Source: an uncultured Ruminococcus sp. (GTDB taxonomy: Bacteria; Bacillota; Clostridia; Oscillospirales; Acutalibacteraceae). From it: 45,167 nucleotides of DNA. Every line of letters begins with the position of its first letter. Position 1 is the first letter of the stretch. Location: contig CACYTI010000017.1 of NCBI GenBank assembly GCA_902777275.1, positions 1-45,167 of the forward strand. The letters are read 5' to 3'. Position numbers and translations under genes: made by a program. This document shows, in pieces, positions 36,517-44,386 of the stretch. Below the pieces are notes generated by a model that was not told the DNA's origin, did not search any database, and worked only from the letters and a program-made list of their open reading frames with translations.

Positions 36517-36668
36517 CCCGTTGCCACGGGAGGGCAATCCGCGCCTCTTTACATCATAAAAAAACCTTCCTCTAACTCACGCGTTAAAACGCGACGCCCG
36601 TTGCAACGGGAGGGCGATCCGCGCCTCTTAACTTCATAAAAAAACCTTCCTCTAACTCACGCGTTAAA
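36517..36668. repeat. Tandem 72-bp direct repeat
   Basis: Units 36517-36588 and 36597-36668 are nearly identical. Each has a CCCGTTGC...GCAACGGG-type hairpin at its start, GATCCGCGCCTCTT-like middle and CCTTCCTCTAACTCACGCGT at the end. Only the second unit is followed by the complementary GGAAGG arm, so the first carries half of a terminator. Confidence 0.9.
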
Positions 36669-36678
36669 GGAAGGTTTT
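36641..36678. terminator. Bidirectional terminator between lipoprotein and cdaR
   Basis: AAAACCTTCC (36641-36650) pairs with GGAAGGTTTT (36669-36678). On the minus strand the stem is followed by seven T, serving the cdaA-cdaR operon; on the plus strand by ATTTATAT, serving the lipoprotein gene. Confidence 0.85.
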
Positions 36679-36745
36679 ATTTATATCAATTGTTCAATAG
36701 GCGCCCTGCGTGCAGCGTCACTCTGCCAGCGTCACGCTGCCTGCT

Positions 36746-38005
36746 TCACGCTTCCTTTTTAGATATGGTTACATTTGCGTGATAGGTGCCGTAAGCCCAG
36801 CAGGTCTTTACTCCGCTGAACCTGAACGTTACAGGCATTTCTACCGAGCCGGTCTTTCCCGATGAATTGGAGGTATCTATGACCGCCGTGATGTTTTTCT
36901 CGGACAGCTTGCTGATATCCTCCTTCGGTCCGATGACCGTTACGTTTATGCTCTTTGAGGTGACCTCGTAGGTGTAGTCCTCAGGCAGCCCTTCCACAGC
37001 AAAATTATCTACCGTAAAGTTTTTTGAAGAGAAGCTGCTCAGGTCGAGCGAAACCTTAGCCGTCAGCTTATTGCTGATGTTCTTGCAGTTTTCGGGAACA
37101 TTGATCGGCAGGTCGTCGAAATCTATCTTCTCATTTTTGATTTTTGAAAAGTCGATGTCGTCGGTCTTTACCGAATCAATTATTTTAAGGTCTTCCTCGG
37201 AGCCTGCAAGAAGCAGCTCGGACGGTGAAACGCTTACAAGGAAATCGTTGACGTCCAAGCCCTCGGGCTTGTTTATAAACGACGGAACGACAGACACGTT
37301 CTTCTCGGGCAGCACCGTTACCGTAGCGGTGACTGTGTCTATGCTCATCTTCATCAAGCCCTTTGAAAGCTCGTTGTTGTTTTCGTCGTACATCACAAGA
37401 CGCGCCTCGACATCTCTGCTTGATGTCAGCTTGCTCGATATGACCGCCTTGGCTACGACCTTTTTGACCTTGGCGACCTCGCTTTGAGGTCCCGAAACCG
37501 TCACGTCGTTGAACGAAAGCGATACAGAACCGTAGTAGTTGTCCTCAACATAAAAAATTATACCGTCCTGAATTTTAAAATTTGCTTCCTTCATATAGTC
37601 GATAGTGACGCTCACCGTTGAGGGCGTGCAGTTTGTTATCTGAAAATTGCCGCGCGAGGAACGCTTGTTGGCGGCAACCGGCAGGGTGTAATTGCCGGGG
37701 GAGTTGACAGAGCTTGAAGCCGCCGTGACAACAAGATCGTTTTCGTTCACAAGTCCGAGCACAGTGCGGTTACCCGAAACAGTTACCGCCGCAGTCGGCT
37801 CGTTAGCTGTAAATATTTGCAGACCGAGCTTTTTGGCCTCGTCGGAAATGTCCATTTGAATGGGAACGCCGCTTATTGTAAAGGTTGTGTCGGTGCTTGG
37901 AGAGCTGAAGCTCAAATATCCCCAAATCACAAGCGAAATCACAACCGCCACGGCAAAGAGAAGGTAGTTGTTTTTTAATAAGCGCTGAAAAAGGGGTATT
38001 TTCAC
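36746..38005 (-). CDS. cdaR: YbbR-domain regulator of diadenylate cyclase (CdaR)
   Basis: 419 aa. One N-terminal membrane helix (about 14-33) is followed by four YbbR-like beta repeats outside the cell, each with a conserved strand such as PTAAVTVSGNRTV, DVTVSGPQSEVAKV, SELLLAGSEEDLK and SINVTVIGPKEDISKL. CdaR controls the activity of the membrane cyclase CdaA. It overlaps the end of cdaA by 4 bases, the standard arrangement in Firmicutes. No glmM follows in this window; the operon ends at the terminator near 36641-36678. Confidence 0.92.
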   Translation of the reverse strand: MKIPLFQRLLKNNYLLFAVAVVISLVIWGYLSFSSPSTDTTFTISGVPIQMDISDEAKKLGLQIFTANEPTAAVTVSGNRTVLGLVNENDLVVTAASSSVNSPGNYTLPVAANKRSSRGNFQITNCTPSTVSVTIDYMKEANFKIQDGIIFYVEDNYYGSVSLSFNDVTVSGPQSEVAKVKKVVAKAVISSKLTSSRDVEARLVMYDENNNELSKGLMKMSIDTVTATVTVLPEKNVSVVPSFINKPEGLDVNDFLVSVSPSELLLAGSEEDLKIIDSVKTDDIDFSKIKNEKIDFDDLPINVPENCKNISNKLTAKVSLDLSSFSSKNFTVDNFAVEGLPEDYTYEVTSKSINVTVIGPKEDISKLSEKNITAVIDTSNSSGKTGSVEMPVTFRFSGVKTCWAYGTYHANVTISKKEA

Positions 38006-38865
38006 TTCTTTTTTCTCCCCTTTCTGAAAAAGCCTGTCTTTGGCTCTTCTTCCTCAACGTCGTCCAAAAGCAGCTCGTTGAGCTTTTTGATGAGCGTTTC
38101 GCGAGTGTAGTCGCGCGTCAGCTTGCCTGCGGACGCAAGAGAAATAACGCCCGTTTCCTCGCTCACGATGAGCACTACCGCGTCGCTTTGCTCCGAAATG
38201 CCGAGCGCCGCGCGGTGACGCGTTCCAAGGCTGATATCGACGTCCTTGTTGGAGGTGAGCGGAAGGATACAGCCCGCCGCGAACAGCTTGCCGTCGCGGA
38301 TTATGCTCGCGCCGTCGTGAAGCGGAGCCTTGTTGAAGAAGATATTGCCGAAGAGCGCGACAGAGGTGGTCGCGTCAACGATAGTACCGGTCGAGGCGAT
38401 ATCCGAAAGCATTGTTTCCCTCTCAAAAACTATCAGAGCGCCCGTGCGCGAACGCGAGAAAAGCACCGAGGTGTCGGCAGCGTCAACGATAGACTTCCGC
38501 ACCGCAAGCTCCCACTCGTCGCTTTTGCCGTATTTGGAAAAAACGCGGAAATATTTGCGGATATTTTTGGTCCGTCCCACCTGTTCAAGCGCCTTGCGGA
38601 TCTCGGGCTGGAAGATGACCGCGATGATGACGACCGAAGCCTCGAAGAAGGAGCGCAGCAGGGTGGAGAGCATTACCAAATTGAACAGGGACGCGAGGAT
38701 ATAAACAACGAACAGCAGCAGCAGACCCTTGAAGAGCTGAACCGCGCGCGTTTCACGGATAAGCTTGAATAATCCGAAAATCAGCAGGGCGATTGCAAGG
38801 ATATCAACAATGTCACGAAACTGGATCGTTTTTATGATTGACCACAGATTATTAAAAATATCCAC
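38002..38865 (-). CDS. cdaA: Diadenylate cyclase CdaA
   Basis: Makes cyclic di-AMP from two ATP. Three N-terminal membrane helices (about 15-35, 38-55, 60-80) are followed by the DAC domain. The catalytic motifs LHDGASII (about residue 185) and GTRHRAALGISE (about residue 218) are intact, and the tail is Lys/Arg-rich. The frame opens at a TTG (38883), but AAGGAGG lies inside that extension. It directly abuts an ATG (38871) and is 6 bases before a GTG (38865), so I favour GTG at 38865. The upstream gene is a cysteine desulfurase 47 bases away. Confidence 0.93.
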   Translation of the reverse strand: MDIFNNLWSIIKTIQFRDIVDILAIALLIFGLFKLIRETRAVQLFKGLLLLFVVYILASLFNLVMLSTLLRSFFEASVVIIAVIFQPEIRKALEQVGRTKNIRKYFRVFSKYGKSDEWELAVRKSIVDAADTSVLFSRSRTGALIVFERETMLSDIASTGTIVDATTSVALFGNIFFNKAPLHDGASIIRDGKLFAAGCILPLTSNKDVDISLGTRHRAALGISEQSDAVVLIVSEETGVISLASAGKLTRDYTRETLIKKLNELLLDDVEEEEPKTGFFRKGRKKK

Positions 38866-38911
38866 AAACATCCTCCTTCCCAAAAAGCAGTTTATAATAT
38901 TTTAACACATA

Positions 38912-40093
38912 TCATCTGTCAATTGCAACCTTTTTGTTAAGAAGTTTTGTATTTTTTGTAATTTTATTTACGGATTCGGAAAAATAATCAATTTCGGACT
39001 GCTTGGTGTAAACCGACATTACAGCTCTTACCGTTCCGCCGCTCTCGGTTCCGAACGCCTTGTGCGCAAGCGGAGCGCAGTGCAGACCCGCGCGGACAGC
39101 TATTCCGAAGCGCTCGTCAAGCAGCCGAGCCACTCTCTCGCTGTCCAAACCGCTCAAATTGAACGAAATCACGGGCACATGATGATTTTCTTCGGGGCGC
39201 GCGGTGTAAAGCTCAACGGCGGGATTTTCCGCCAGCCTGTCATAAAGCCTTTGCGCCTTTTCAAGCTCGTATTTCATTATCCTTTGCTCGCCGCGCGACG
39301 CAACGAACCGCATGCCCGCATTCAGCCCGGCTATCCCCGGCAGATTCGGGGTGCCGCTCTCGTAACGGTCGGGCAGGGCTTCGGGCTGTTCGAGGTCAGC
39401 CGACAGGCTTCCCGTTCCGCCCTGAGTCAGACTATCAGGCAAAATTTTGCTGTTGACCGCCAAAATACCCGTGCCCATCGGTCCGTAAAGCCCCTTGTGC
39501 CCCGCGGCGCAAAGGAAGTCTATCCCGCTTTCGATCATATTTACAGGCACTACTCCAGCCGTCTGAGCCGCGTCAACGCAGAACGGGATGTTATAAATGC
39601 GGCACAGCGCGGCAATGCGCTCCACGGGCAAACGGACTCCGAAAACATTTGAAGCCGCCGTGCAAACCGCAAGCTTTGTGTCGCTCCTGATAGAATTGCG
39701 GAAGCTGTTGAGCGTGCGCTCGTCGTCGCCCTCGAACACCTCCGCGACGGAAAAGCTTACGCCGTATTTTTTAAGATAAGTCAGAGGACGCGCTACGGCG
39801 TTGTGTTCAAGCGAGGAGATCACCGCGTGACCGCCGCCTCGCAGCAGACCGTGTATAACGGTGTTGAGCGCCGTAGTGCAGTTGTCTGTAAAGATTATAT
39901 TCTCGGGGCTTCCCACGCCGAAGAGCCGGGCGGCGGTGACGCGGCTGTTGTAAATCAGCTCGGACGCCTTTAGCGACAGCTTGTGCCCTCCCCTGCCGGG
40001 ATTCGCCCCCGCATTGCGCATAGCCGAGCCGACCGCGTTGATGACCGACGGCGGCTTGGGAAAGGTGGTCGCCCCGTTGTCAAAGTATATCAT
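38912..40093 (-). CDS. Cysteine desulfurase-family PLP enzyme
   Basis: 393-aa class V aminotransferase-fold enzyme of the SufS/Csd type. It should take sulfur (or selenium) from cysteine (or selenocysteine) onto an active-site Cys. The PLP-binding lysine is in AAGHKGLYGP (about residue 200), the PLP-contacting His in SSLEHNAV (about 98) and the catalytic Cys in RAGLHCAPLAHKAFGT (about 340). The N-terminal MIYFDNGATTFPKPP is characteristic. Its start overlaps the DUF3343 gene by 4 bases. That partnership, and not suf/isc genes, suggests a dedicated sulfur or selenium transfer route (inference). Confidence 0.9.
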   Translation of the reverse strand: MIYFDNGATTFPKPPSVINAVGSAMRNAGANPGRGGHKLSLKASELIYNSRVTAARLFGVGSPENIIFTDNCTTALNTVIHGLLRGGGHAVISSLEHNAVARPLTYLKKYGVSFSVAEVFEGDDERTLNSFRNSIRSDTKLAVCTAASNVFGVRLPVERIAALCRIYNIPFCVDAAQTAGVVPVNMIESGIDFLCAAGHKGLYGPMGTGILAVNSKILPDSLTQGGTGSLSADLEQPEALPDRYESGTPNLPGIAGLNAGMRFVASRGEQRIMKYELEKAQRLYDRLAENPAVELYTARPEENHHVPVISFNLSGLDSERVARLLDERFGIAVRAGLHCAPLAHKAFGTESGGTVRAVMSVYTKQSEIDYFSESVNKITKNTKLLNKKVAIDR

Positions 40094-40314
40094 TGAGTAT
40101 CATCGGCAAAAATGCCTTTGTATGGGATTTTGCCGGTTTTTATCAGCTCCGCCGCGCGCGCGAAATTCTTCGGCACAACAAGGCTGTAACCGCAGGAGCC
40201 TTTTCTCAGCCGTGCCGGGGTGCGGATAACGCGCGAGAATATCCCGTTTGCGCGCAGCAGTTCCTTTGACTTCATCGCGTTCGTGACGGAGACAAAGGTA
40301 ATAATATTTTCCAT
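40090..40314 (-). CDS. DUF3343 small protein (putative Se/S carrier)
   Basis: 74 aa, starting MENIITFVSVTNAMKSKELL with a conserved CGYSLVV containing its only cysteine (about residue 41). This matches DUF3343, small proteins often encoded beside selenium or sulfur metabolism enzymes. GAGGTG is 6 bases before the ATG. It is first in the operon DUF3343-cysteine desulfurase-cdaA-cdaR. A minus-strand -10-like TATAAT lies about 45 bases upstream without a clear -35. Confidence 0.85.
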   Translation of the reverse strand: MENIITFVSVTNAMKSKELLRANGIFSRVIRTPARLRKGSCGYSLVVPKNFARAAELIKTGKIPYKGIFADDTQ

Positions 40315-40427
40315 TGCTTCACCTCATAAATCCTGATTGTATTCCTACATTACATTATATGAAAAAAGCGGTAAAGGGGTGTAAACGGTGTTGATGGATA
40401 AATTGATTTGAAGGTAGCCTTCTTGCT

Positions 40428-40542
40428 GTAGGGACAGCACTTGCGGCTGTCCAAGGGCGCTGAATCAAACGTTCTGTTTCCTTTCAACAATCGGACGTGG
40501 AAACAACGTCGGTGCAAGGGAGCCCGCAAGGGACTCCCCTAC
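40428..40542 (+). repeat. GTAGGG/CCCTAC hairpin repeat, copy 1 at 40 kb
   Basis: 115 bp from GTAGGG to CCCTAC. First hairpin GGACAGC/GCTGTCC; core with GAATCAAACGTTCTGTTTCC and CAACAATCGGACGTGGAAAC; inner stem GACGT/ACGTC; last hairpin GGGAGCCC-GCAA-GGGACTCCC with one bulged base. The interval 40315-41007 holds no gene, only these repeats. Confidence 0.85.
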
Positions 40543-40584
40543 GATGTCAAGGTAAGGTTTACTATGAATTTTACCTTTACTGCC

Positions 40585-40700
40585 GTAGGGACAGCCCTTG
40601 CGGCTGTCCAAGGGCGTTGAATCATAAGTTGTGTTTCCTATCAACAATCGGACGTGGAAACAACGTCGGTGCAAGGGCGAACACACGGGTTCGCCCCTAC
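40585..40700 (+). repeat. GTAGGG/CCCTAC hairpin repeat, copy 2 at 40 kb
   Basis: 116 bp, the best-preserved copy. First hairpin GGACAGCC-CTTGC-GGCTGTCC (8 bp perfect), same core, inner stem GACGT/ACGTC, last hairpin GGGCGAAC/GTTCGCCC (8 bp perfect), closing CCCCTAC. It is 42 bases after copy 1 in the same orientation. Confidence 0.88.
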
Positions 40701-40802
40701 AACGTGATTATAATGCGGATATAACGGTCGCCTTGGGTGCACGTCGGAATTGTATGCTGTTATCCATTTGCATTGGGAAAATATGCCGTTAGCCGTATGG
40801 TC

Positions 40803-40897
40803 GTAGGGGCGCACCCGCGTGTGCGCCCAAGGGCGCTGAATCAAACGTCTTGTTTCCTACCGACAATCCGACGGAAAACAAACGTCGTTGCGAGGGC
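40803..40897 (+). repeat. GTAGGG hairpin repeat, copy 3 at 40 kb (3' truncated)
   Basis: Starts GTAGGGGCGCAC; first hairpin GGGCGCAC/GTGCGCCC, different in sequence from copies 1 and 2 but equally paired. The core is present, with inner stem CGACG/CGTCG replacing GACGT/ACGTC. The last hairpin and the CCCTAC end are missing after GAGGGCAT. Confidence 0.8.
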
Positions 40898-41007
40898 ATA
40901 TTAAAACCCGCATTAATATTTATTCCATATAAAACTTTTATCCTTTTCACAACCGAATATATGCAATACTAACAAAAAGTTATGCTAAATTTTGGCTTGA
41001 TATATAA

Positions 41008-41036
41008 TTGTAAAGCGCCGAAAAATAAGATATAAT
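41008..41036 (+). promoter_or_regulatory. Promoter of the 984-aa dockerin protein gene
   Basis: -35 TTGTAA (41008-41013), 17-base spacer, -10 TATAAT (41031-41036), about 45 bases before the ATG, followed by a GAGGAGG ribosome site. Confidence 0.72.
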
Positions 41037-41080
41037 CAGTATAAGCAATAATATTTTATTTAACTAAGAGGAGGATATTT

Positions 41081-44035
41081 ATGTTAAAAAAAGCGTTTGC
41101 GGTGCTTTTGGCTTTTGTTCTGTTGGCTACGGTTTTTCCGGTCAACGTTATGGCAGCCGATGACGAACCGCAGGAAGAACCGCAGTTCACCGAGATAAGG
41201 ACGGTCGAAGAGCTGTACAAGGTCAACCTGAACCTTGCGGGAAATTACCGGCTGATGAACGACATCGACCTGACCGAGGCGACCGCGCAGGGCGGCGACT
41301 GGGATTTCGGCGGCAGAGGCTGGGAGCCGATCGGCAGTAACGGTAATTACGGAAAAAACAATCCTTTTACCGGCGTTTTTGACGGTAACGGATACAAAAT
41401 AAAAGGAATGTATATTAATATTATTAGTAGATATAGTAAAATTTCCGACAATCTACCAAAAACTATAACAAACATAAATGAAATCTATTTGGGCTTATTT
41501 TCCGCAAATAGTGGAACTATAAAGAATTTAACTGTTTCGGGTGGAATATATGGGAAAGGTTATCTCCACTACGCCGGCGGTATTGTCGGAACAAATATTG
41601 GTGGTATTATTGAAAACTGCGTTAACGATTGTGATTTGTTGTTAGATAGAGCTTCCGGCTATACTCATTTTTGGTCGGGAATAGCCGGAACATCTTCCGG
41701 CGGAACTATTTCTCGATGCTTTAATAGAGGAGCAGTGACAATTGAAGCAGGGGGAGAGCCAGCGGGGAACGGTTGGTATTATGCTTCCGGTATAACTTAT
41801 GGAAACAACGTGGGAGAAAACCCTACAATTACCAACTGCTACAACACCGGCTTAATTTACGCTCACACCGACTATCTTTATTATTCGGATCACGCGCATG
41901 CCTATGGTATCTCAAAATATGGTATAATCTCCAATTGCTACAATATAGGATCCATAGGTCCCGGAGGACTTAAAAACAAGTATGCAATCTCAGAATCAGG
42001 TTTCATAACAAACTGTTATTATCTTGACGGAAGGGGAGAAGGCACAGACGGAACAAAATCATTAACACCTGCTCAAATGAAAATGCAAATGATGTATAAC
42101 GGCTTTGATTTTGATAATGTATGGTTTATTGATAGTAATTGTGATTATCCATATCCGCAATTAAGAACGAATCCTGTATATCAATACGAATTGGTAGGTT
42201 TGGAGCTTGATGATATACAATTAGATAAAGGGGATGTTACAGGACTGACTGTTAAATACATCCCGGATTACACCACCGACCCGAAAACCGTCACTTGGAC
42301 ATCTTCCGACGATTCGATAGCTTCGGTCGACGAAAACGGAACAGTTACCGCGCACAAAAAAGGCACGGCGACAATCACCGTAACATCCGACAACGGCGTG
42401 CAGGCGAGCTGTGTTGTGACGGTGCTTGTTCCGATGACAGAAATAACCTTTGAAAAAAGCGAGGTCACGATTCCGCGCGGTGCACGTCAAAATGTGAATT
42501 TCACCGTTTTGCCCTCCGACACCACTGATACTTACACCGTTACAAGCTCCGACCCCGAAATCGCGACCGTTGATATAATCGGCAACGTGACCGCCCTAAA
42601 AGTCGGCACGGCGGTTATTACCGTTAAGTCCTCACGAGGCTTGGAGCAGTCGTGTGTTGTTACTGTAAACTCTCCCGCTTCTTCGATAACCGTTTCCGAG
42701 TCAAGCAAAACCCTTTTTGCGGGCAGAGCATTTGACCTTACGGCTGAATTGTCGCCCAAGGACACCACCGACGGCATAACGTGGACTTCCTCCGACGAAA
42801 GCGTTGCGGCAGTGACGCCCGAAGGCAGGGTCACGGCGGTTGCAAAGGGTAAAGCCGTAATCACCGCAACAGCCGACAGCGGCGCGTCCGCAGAGTGCGA
42901 GGTGACGGTAGAGAGCGATATTGCGGCGACAACTATTTATCTCGCCTATCAGGAAACCGAGTACAGCGGCAGCGAAAAAACTCCCGAGGTAAACGTTTAT
43001 TACAACGGCGAAAAGCTTGTTGAAAACACCGACTACAGCCTCTCTTATGTCAACAACATAAACGCGGGCAAAGCGAGCGTTTACATCACCTCGCTGTACG
43101 ACGGCACAGATATTGAAAAGAACTTTACCATTAATCCGGTTTCGGTCAAGGTGGCTGATATCTCGTATAAACTGTTTGTGACCTACACGGGCAGCCCCCT
43201 CACCGCGCTGGAGGAAGTCACCTATCAAGCGCTGCGCCTTGCGGAGGGAACCGATTACGAGGTGAGCTACGAAAACAACGTAAACGCGGGAACCGCAACG
43301 CTGACCGTTACGGGCAAGGGCAACTACTGCGATTCGGCGGTAAAGACATTTACCGTTATGCCGAAATCCATAGCGTCGACGACGGTTTCTTTGGAAACGG
43401 ATTCCTACCGCTTCGACGGCTCCGCAAAATGCCCCACAGTTACCGTCAGAGACGGCGAAAAGGTCTTGACTGAAAATGTTGACTACGAGCTGAACTACTC
43501 CGACAACACCCATGTGGGCGACGCGGTCGTAACCGTGACGGGCATAGGAAACTACAGCGGCGCGACAAACACCGGTTTTAAGATTTATCCAAAGTCTATT
43601 TCCGACGCTGTTTTCACTCTCGGCAACACGGTTTTCGCCTGCGACGGCACCGAGAAATGCCCCGAGGTTCGCATAGAAGACAACGGCGTTGTTCTCACAG
43701 AAGGCGTGGATTACATTGTTGAGTACAGAAACAACAAGGACGCCGGAACTGCTACGGTGACTGTAACGGGACAAAACGACTATACCGGAACGCTCACGGC
43801 TGAATTTACAATCGTTCAGATCGGCGACGTAGACCGCAACGGCACTGTAGATATTCAGGACGTAACCGTGCTGCAACGCCATTTGGCTGAGTTCGTCAAC
43901 GCCGACGGCTCTCCCATAATCGACGAAGCCGACGAAGAAATGCTGAAAATCGCCGACGTAAACCGCGACGGCATTGTAACGATTTTCGACGTAACAACGA
44001 TCCAACGCTATCTCGCCGAAATGATAGATCTATAA
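41081..44035 (+). CDS. Secreted GLUG/Big2/dockerin protein
   Basis: 984 aa. Signal peptide 1-26 (MLKKAFAVLLAFVLLATVFP, VMAAD cleavage). GLUG/beta-helix region about 37-365 with NDIDLTE, FTGVFDGNGYKIKGM and repeated ISNCYN-type rungs. Three Big2-like Ig domains about 370-610 (TWTSSDDSIASVDENGTVTA and relatives). Four about 75-residue beta repeats with NNxNAGTATxTVTGKGNY endings (about 612-910). Type I dockerin about 914-984 (GDVDRNGTVDIQDVT and ADVNRDGIVTIFDVT). No catalytic domain is seen, so it probably is an adhesive or structural component docked to a cohesin. GAGGAGG 7 bases before ATG. The GLUG region (about 41345-42240) is strikingly AT-rich compared with the rest. Confidence 0.9.
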   Translation: MLKKAFAVLLAFVLLATVFPVNVMAADDEPQEEPQFTEIRTVEELYKVNLNLAGNYRLMNDIDLTEATAQGGDWDFGGRGWEPIGSNGNYGKNNPFTGVFDGNGYKIKGMYINIISRYSKISDNLPKTITNINEIYLGLFSANSGTIKNLTVSGGIYGKGYLHYAGGIVGTNIGGIIENCVNDCDLLLDRASGYTHFWSGIAGTSSGGTISRCFNRGAVTIEAGGEPAGNGWYYASGITYGNNVGENPTITNCYNTGLIYAHTDYLYYSDHAHAYGISKYGIISNCYNIGSIGPGGLKNKYAISESGFITNCYYLDGRGEGTDGTKSLTPAQMKMQMMYNGFDFDNVWFIDSNCDYPYPQLRTNPVYQYELVGLELDDIQLDKGDVTGLTVKYIPDYTTDPKTVTWTSSDDSIASVDENGTVTAHKKGTATITVTSDNGVQASCVVTVLVPMTEITFEKSEVTIPRGARQNVNFTVLPSDTTDTYTVTSSDPEIATVDIIGNVTALKVGTAVITVKSSRGLEQSCVVTVNSPASSITVSESSKTLFAGRAFDLTAELSPKDTTDGITWTSSDESVAAVTPEGRVTAVAKGKAVITATADSGASAECEVTVESDIAATTIYLAYQETEYSGSEKTPEVNVYYNGEKLVENTDYSLSYVNNINAGKASVYITSLYDGTDIEKNFTINPVSVKVADISYKLFVTYTGSPLTALEEVTYQALRLAEGTDYEVSYENNVNAGTATLTVTGKGNYCDSAVKTFTVMPKSIASTTVSLETDSYRFDGSAKCPTVTVRDGEKVLTENVDYELNYSDNTHVGDAVVTVTGIGNYSGATNTGFKIYPKSISDAVFTLGNTVFACDGTEKCPEVRIEDNGVVLTEGVDYIVEYRNNKDAGTATVTVTGQNDYTGTLTAEFTIVQIGDVDRNGTVDIQDVTVLQRHLAEFVNADGSPIIDEADEEMLKIADVNRDGIVTIFDVTTIQRYLAEMIDL

Positions 44036-44054
44036 AACATCTCCTCCACCATTT

Positions 44055-44078
44055 CCCCTGCTCCGGCAGGGGATTTTT
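44055..44078 (+). terminator. Terminator after the 984-aa dockerin gene
   Basis: CCCCTGC-TCCG-GCAGGGG perfect 7-bp stem with a tetraloop, followed by ATTTTT, 20 bases past the stop codon. Confidence 0.9.
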
Positions 44079-44174
44079 GTGGAGCTATTTGGATTTGTAG
44101 CTATTTGGAAATTAAAATTAAAAAATGCTTTGAAAAAATTTTTTCCCGATTTTCGGATTTTTTCAAAAAACCAC

Positions 44175-44203
44175 TTGACAAAACCGCACCCTGCTGATAT
44201 AAT
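44175..44203 (+). promoter_or_regulatory. Consensus promoter of the tRNA-Pro gene
   Basis: Perfect -35 TTGACA (44175-44180), 17-base spacer, perfect -10 TATAAT (44198-44203), placing the start a few bases before the tRNA 5' end. Confidence 0.88.
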
Positions 44204-44216
44204 AGTAACGTTGCAT

Positions 44217-44293
44217 CGGGATGTAGCGCAGTTTGGTAGCGCACACGTCTGGGGGGCGTGGAGTCGCAAGTTCAAGTCTTGTCATCCCGACCA
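44217..44293 (+). tRNA. tRNA-Pro (anticodon GGG)
   Basis: 77 nt with encoded CCA. Acceptor stem CGGGATG/CATCCCG, D-arm GCGC...GCGC, anticodon stem CACGT/GCGTG with loop CTGGGGG (anticodon GGG), T-arm GCAAG-TTCAAGT-CTTGT, discriminator A. It reads CCC (and by wobble CCT) codons. Confidence 0.95.
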
Positions 44294-44300
44294 CGACCTA

Positions 44301-44348
44301 AACTCTCAAAAGTCACTGTTTATGCGGCTTTTGAGAGTTTTCTTTTTG
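44301..44348 (+). terminator. tRNA-Pro terminator
   Basis: AACTCTCAAAAG (44301-44312) pairs perfectly with CTTTTGAGAGTT (44328-44339), then a T-rich TTCTTTTTG. It lies between the tRNA and the recombinase gene, where an integration site arm would be expected. Confidence 0.85.
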
Positions 44349-44386
44349 TCGGAAACACAAAAATGTGTTATTGGTGTGTTATGCTG

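Noticed and set aside
40741-40802. Possible extra repeat copy between copies 2 and 3
   Set aside because: Only scattered similarity (ACGTCGGAATTG); no hairpin or GTAGGG/CCCTAC ends.
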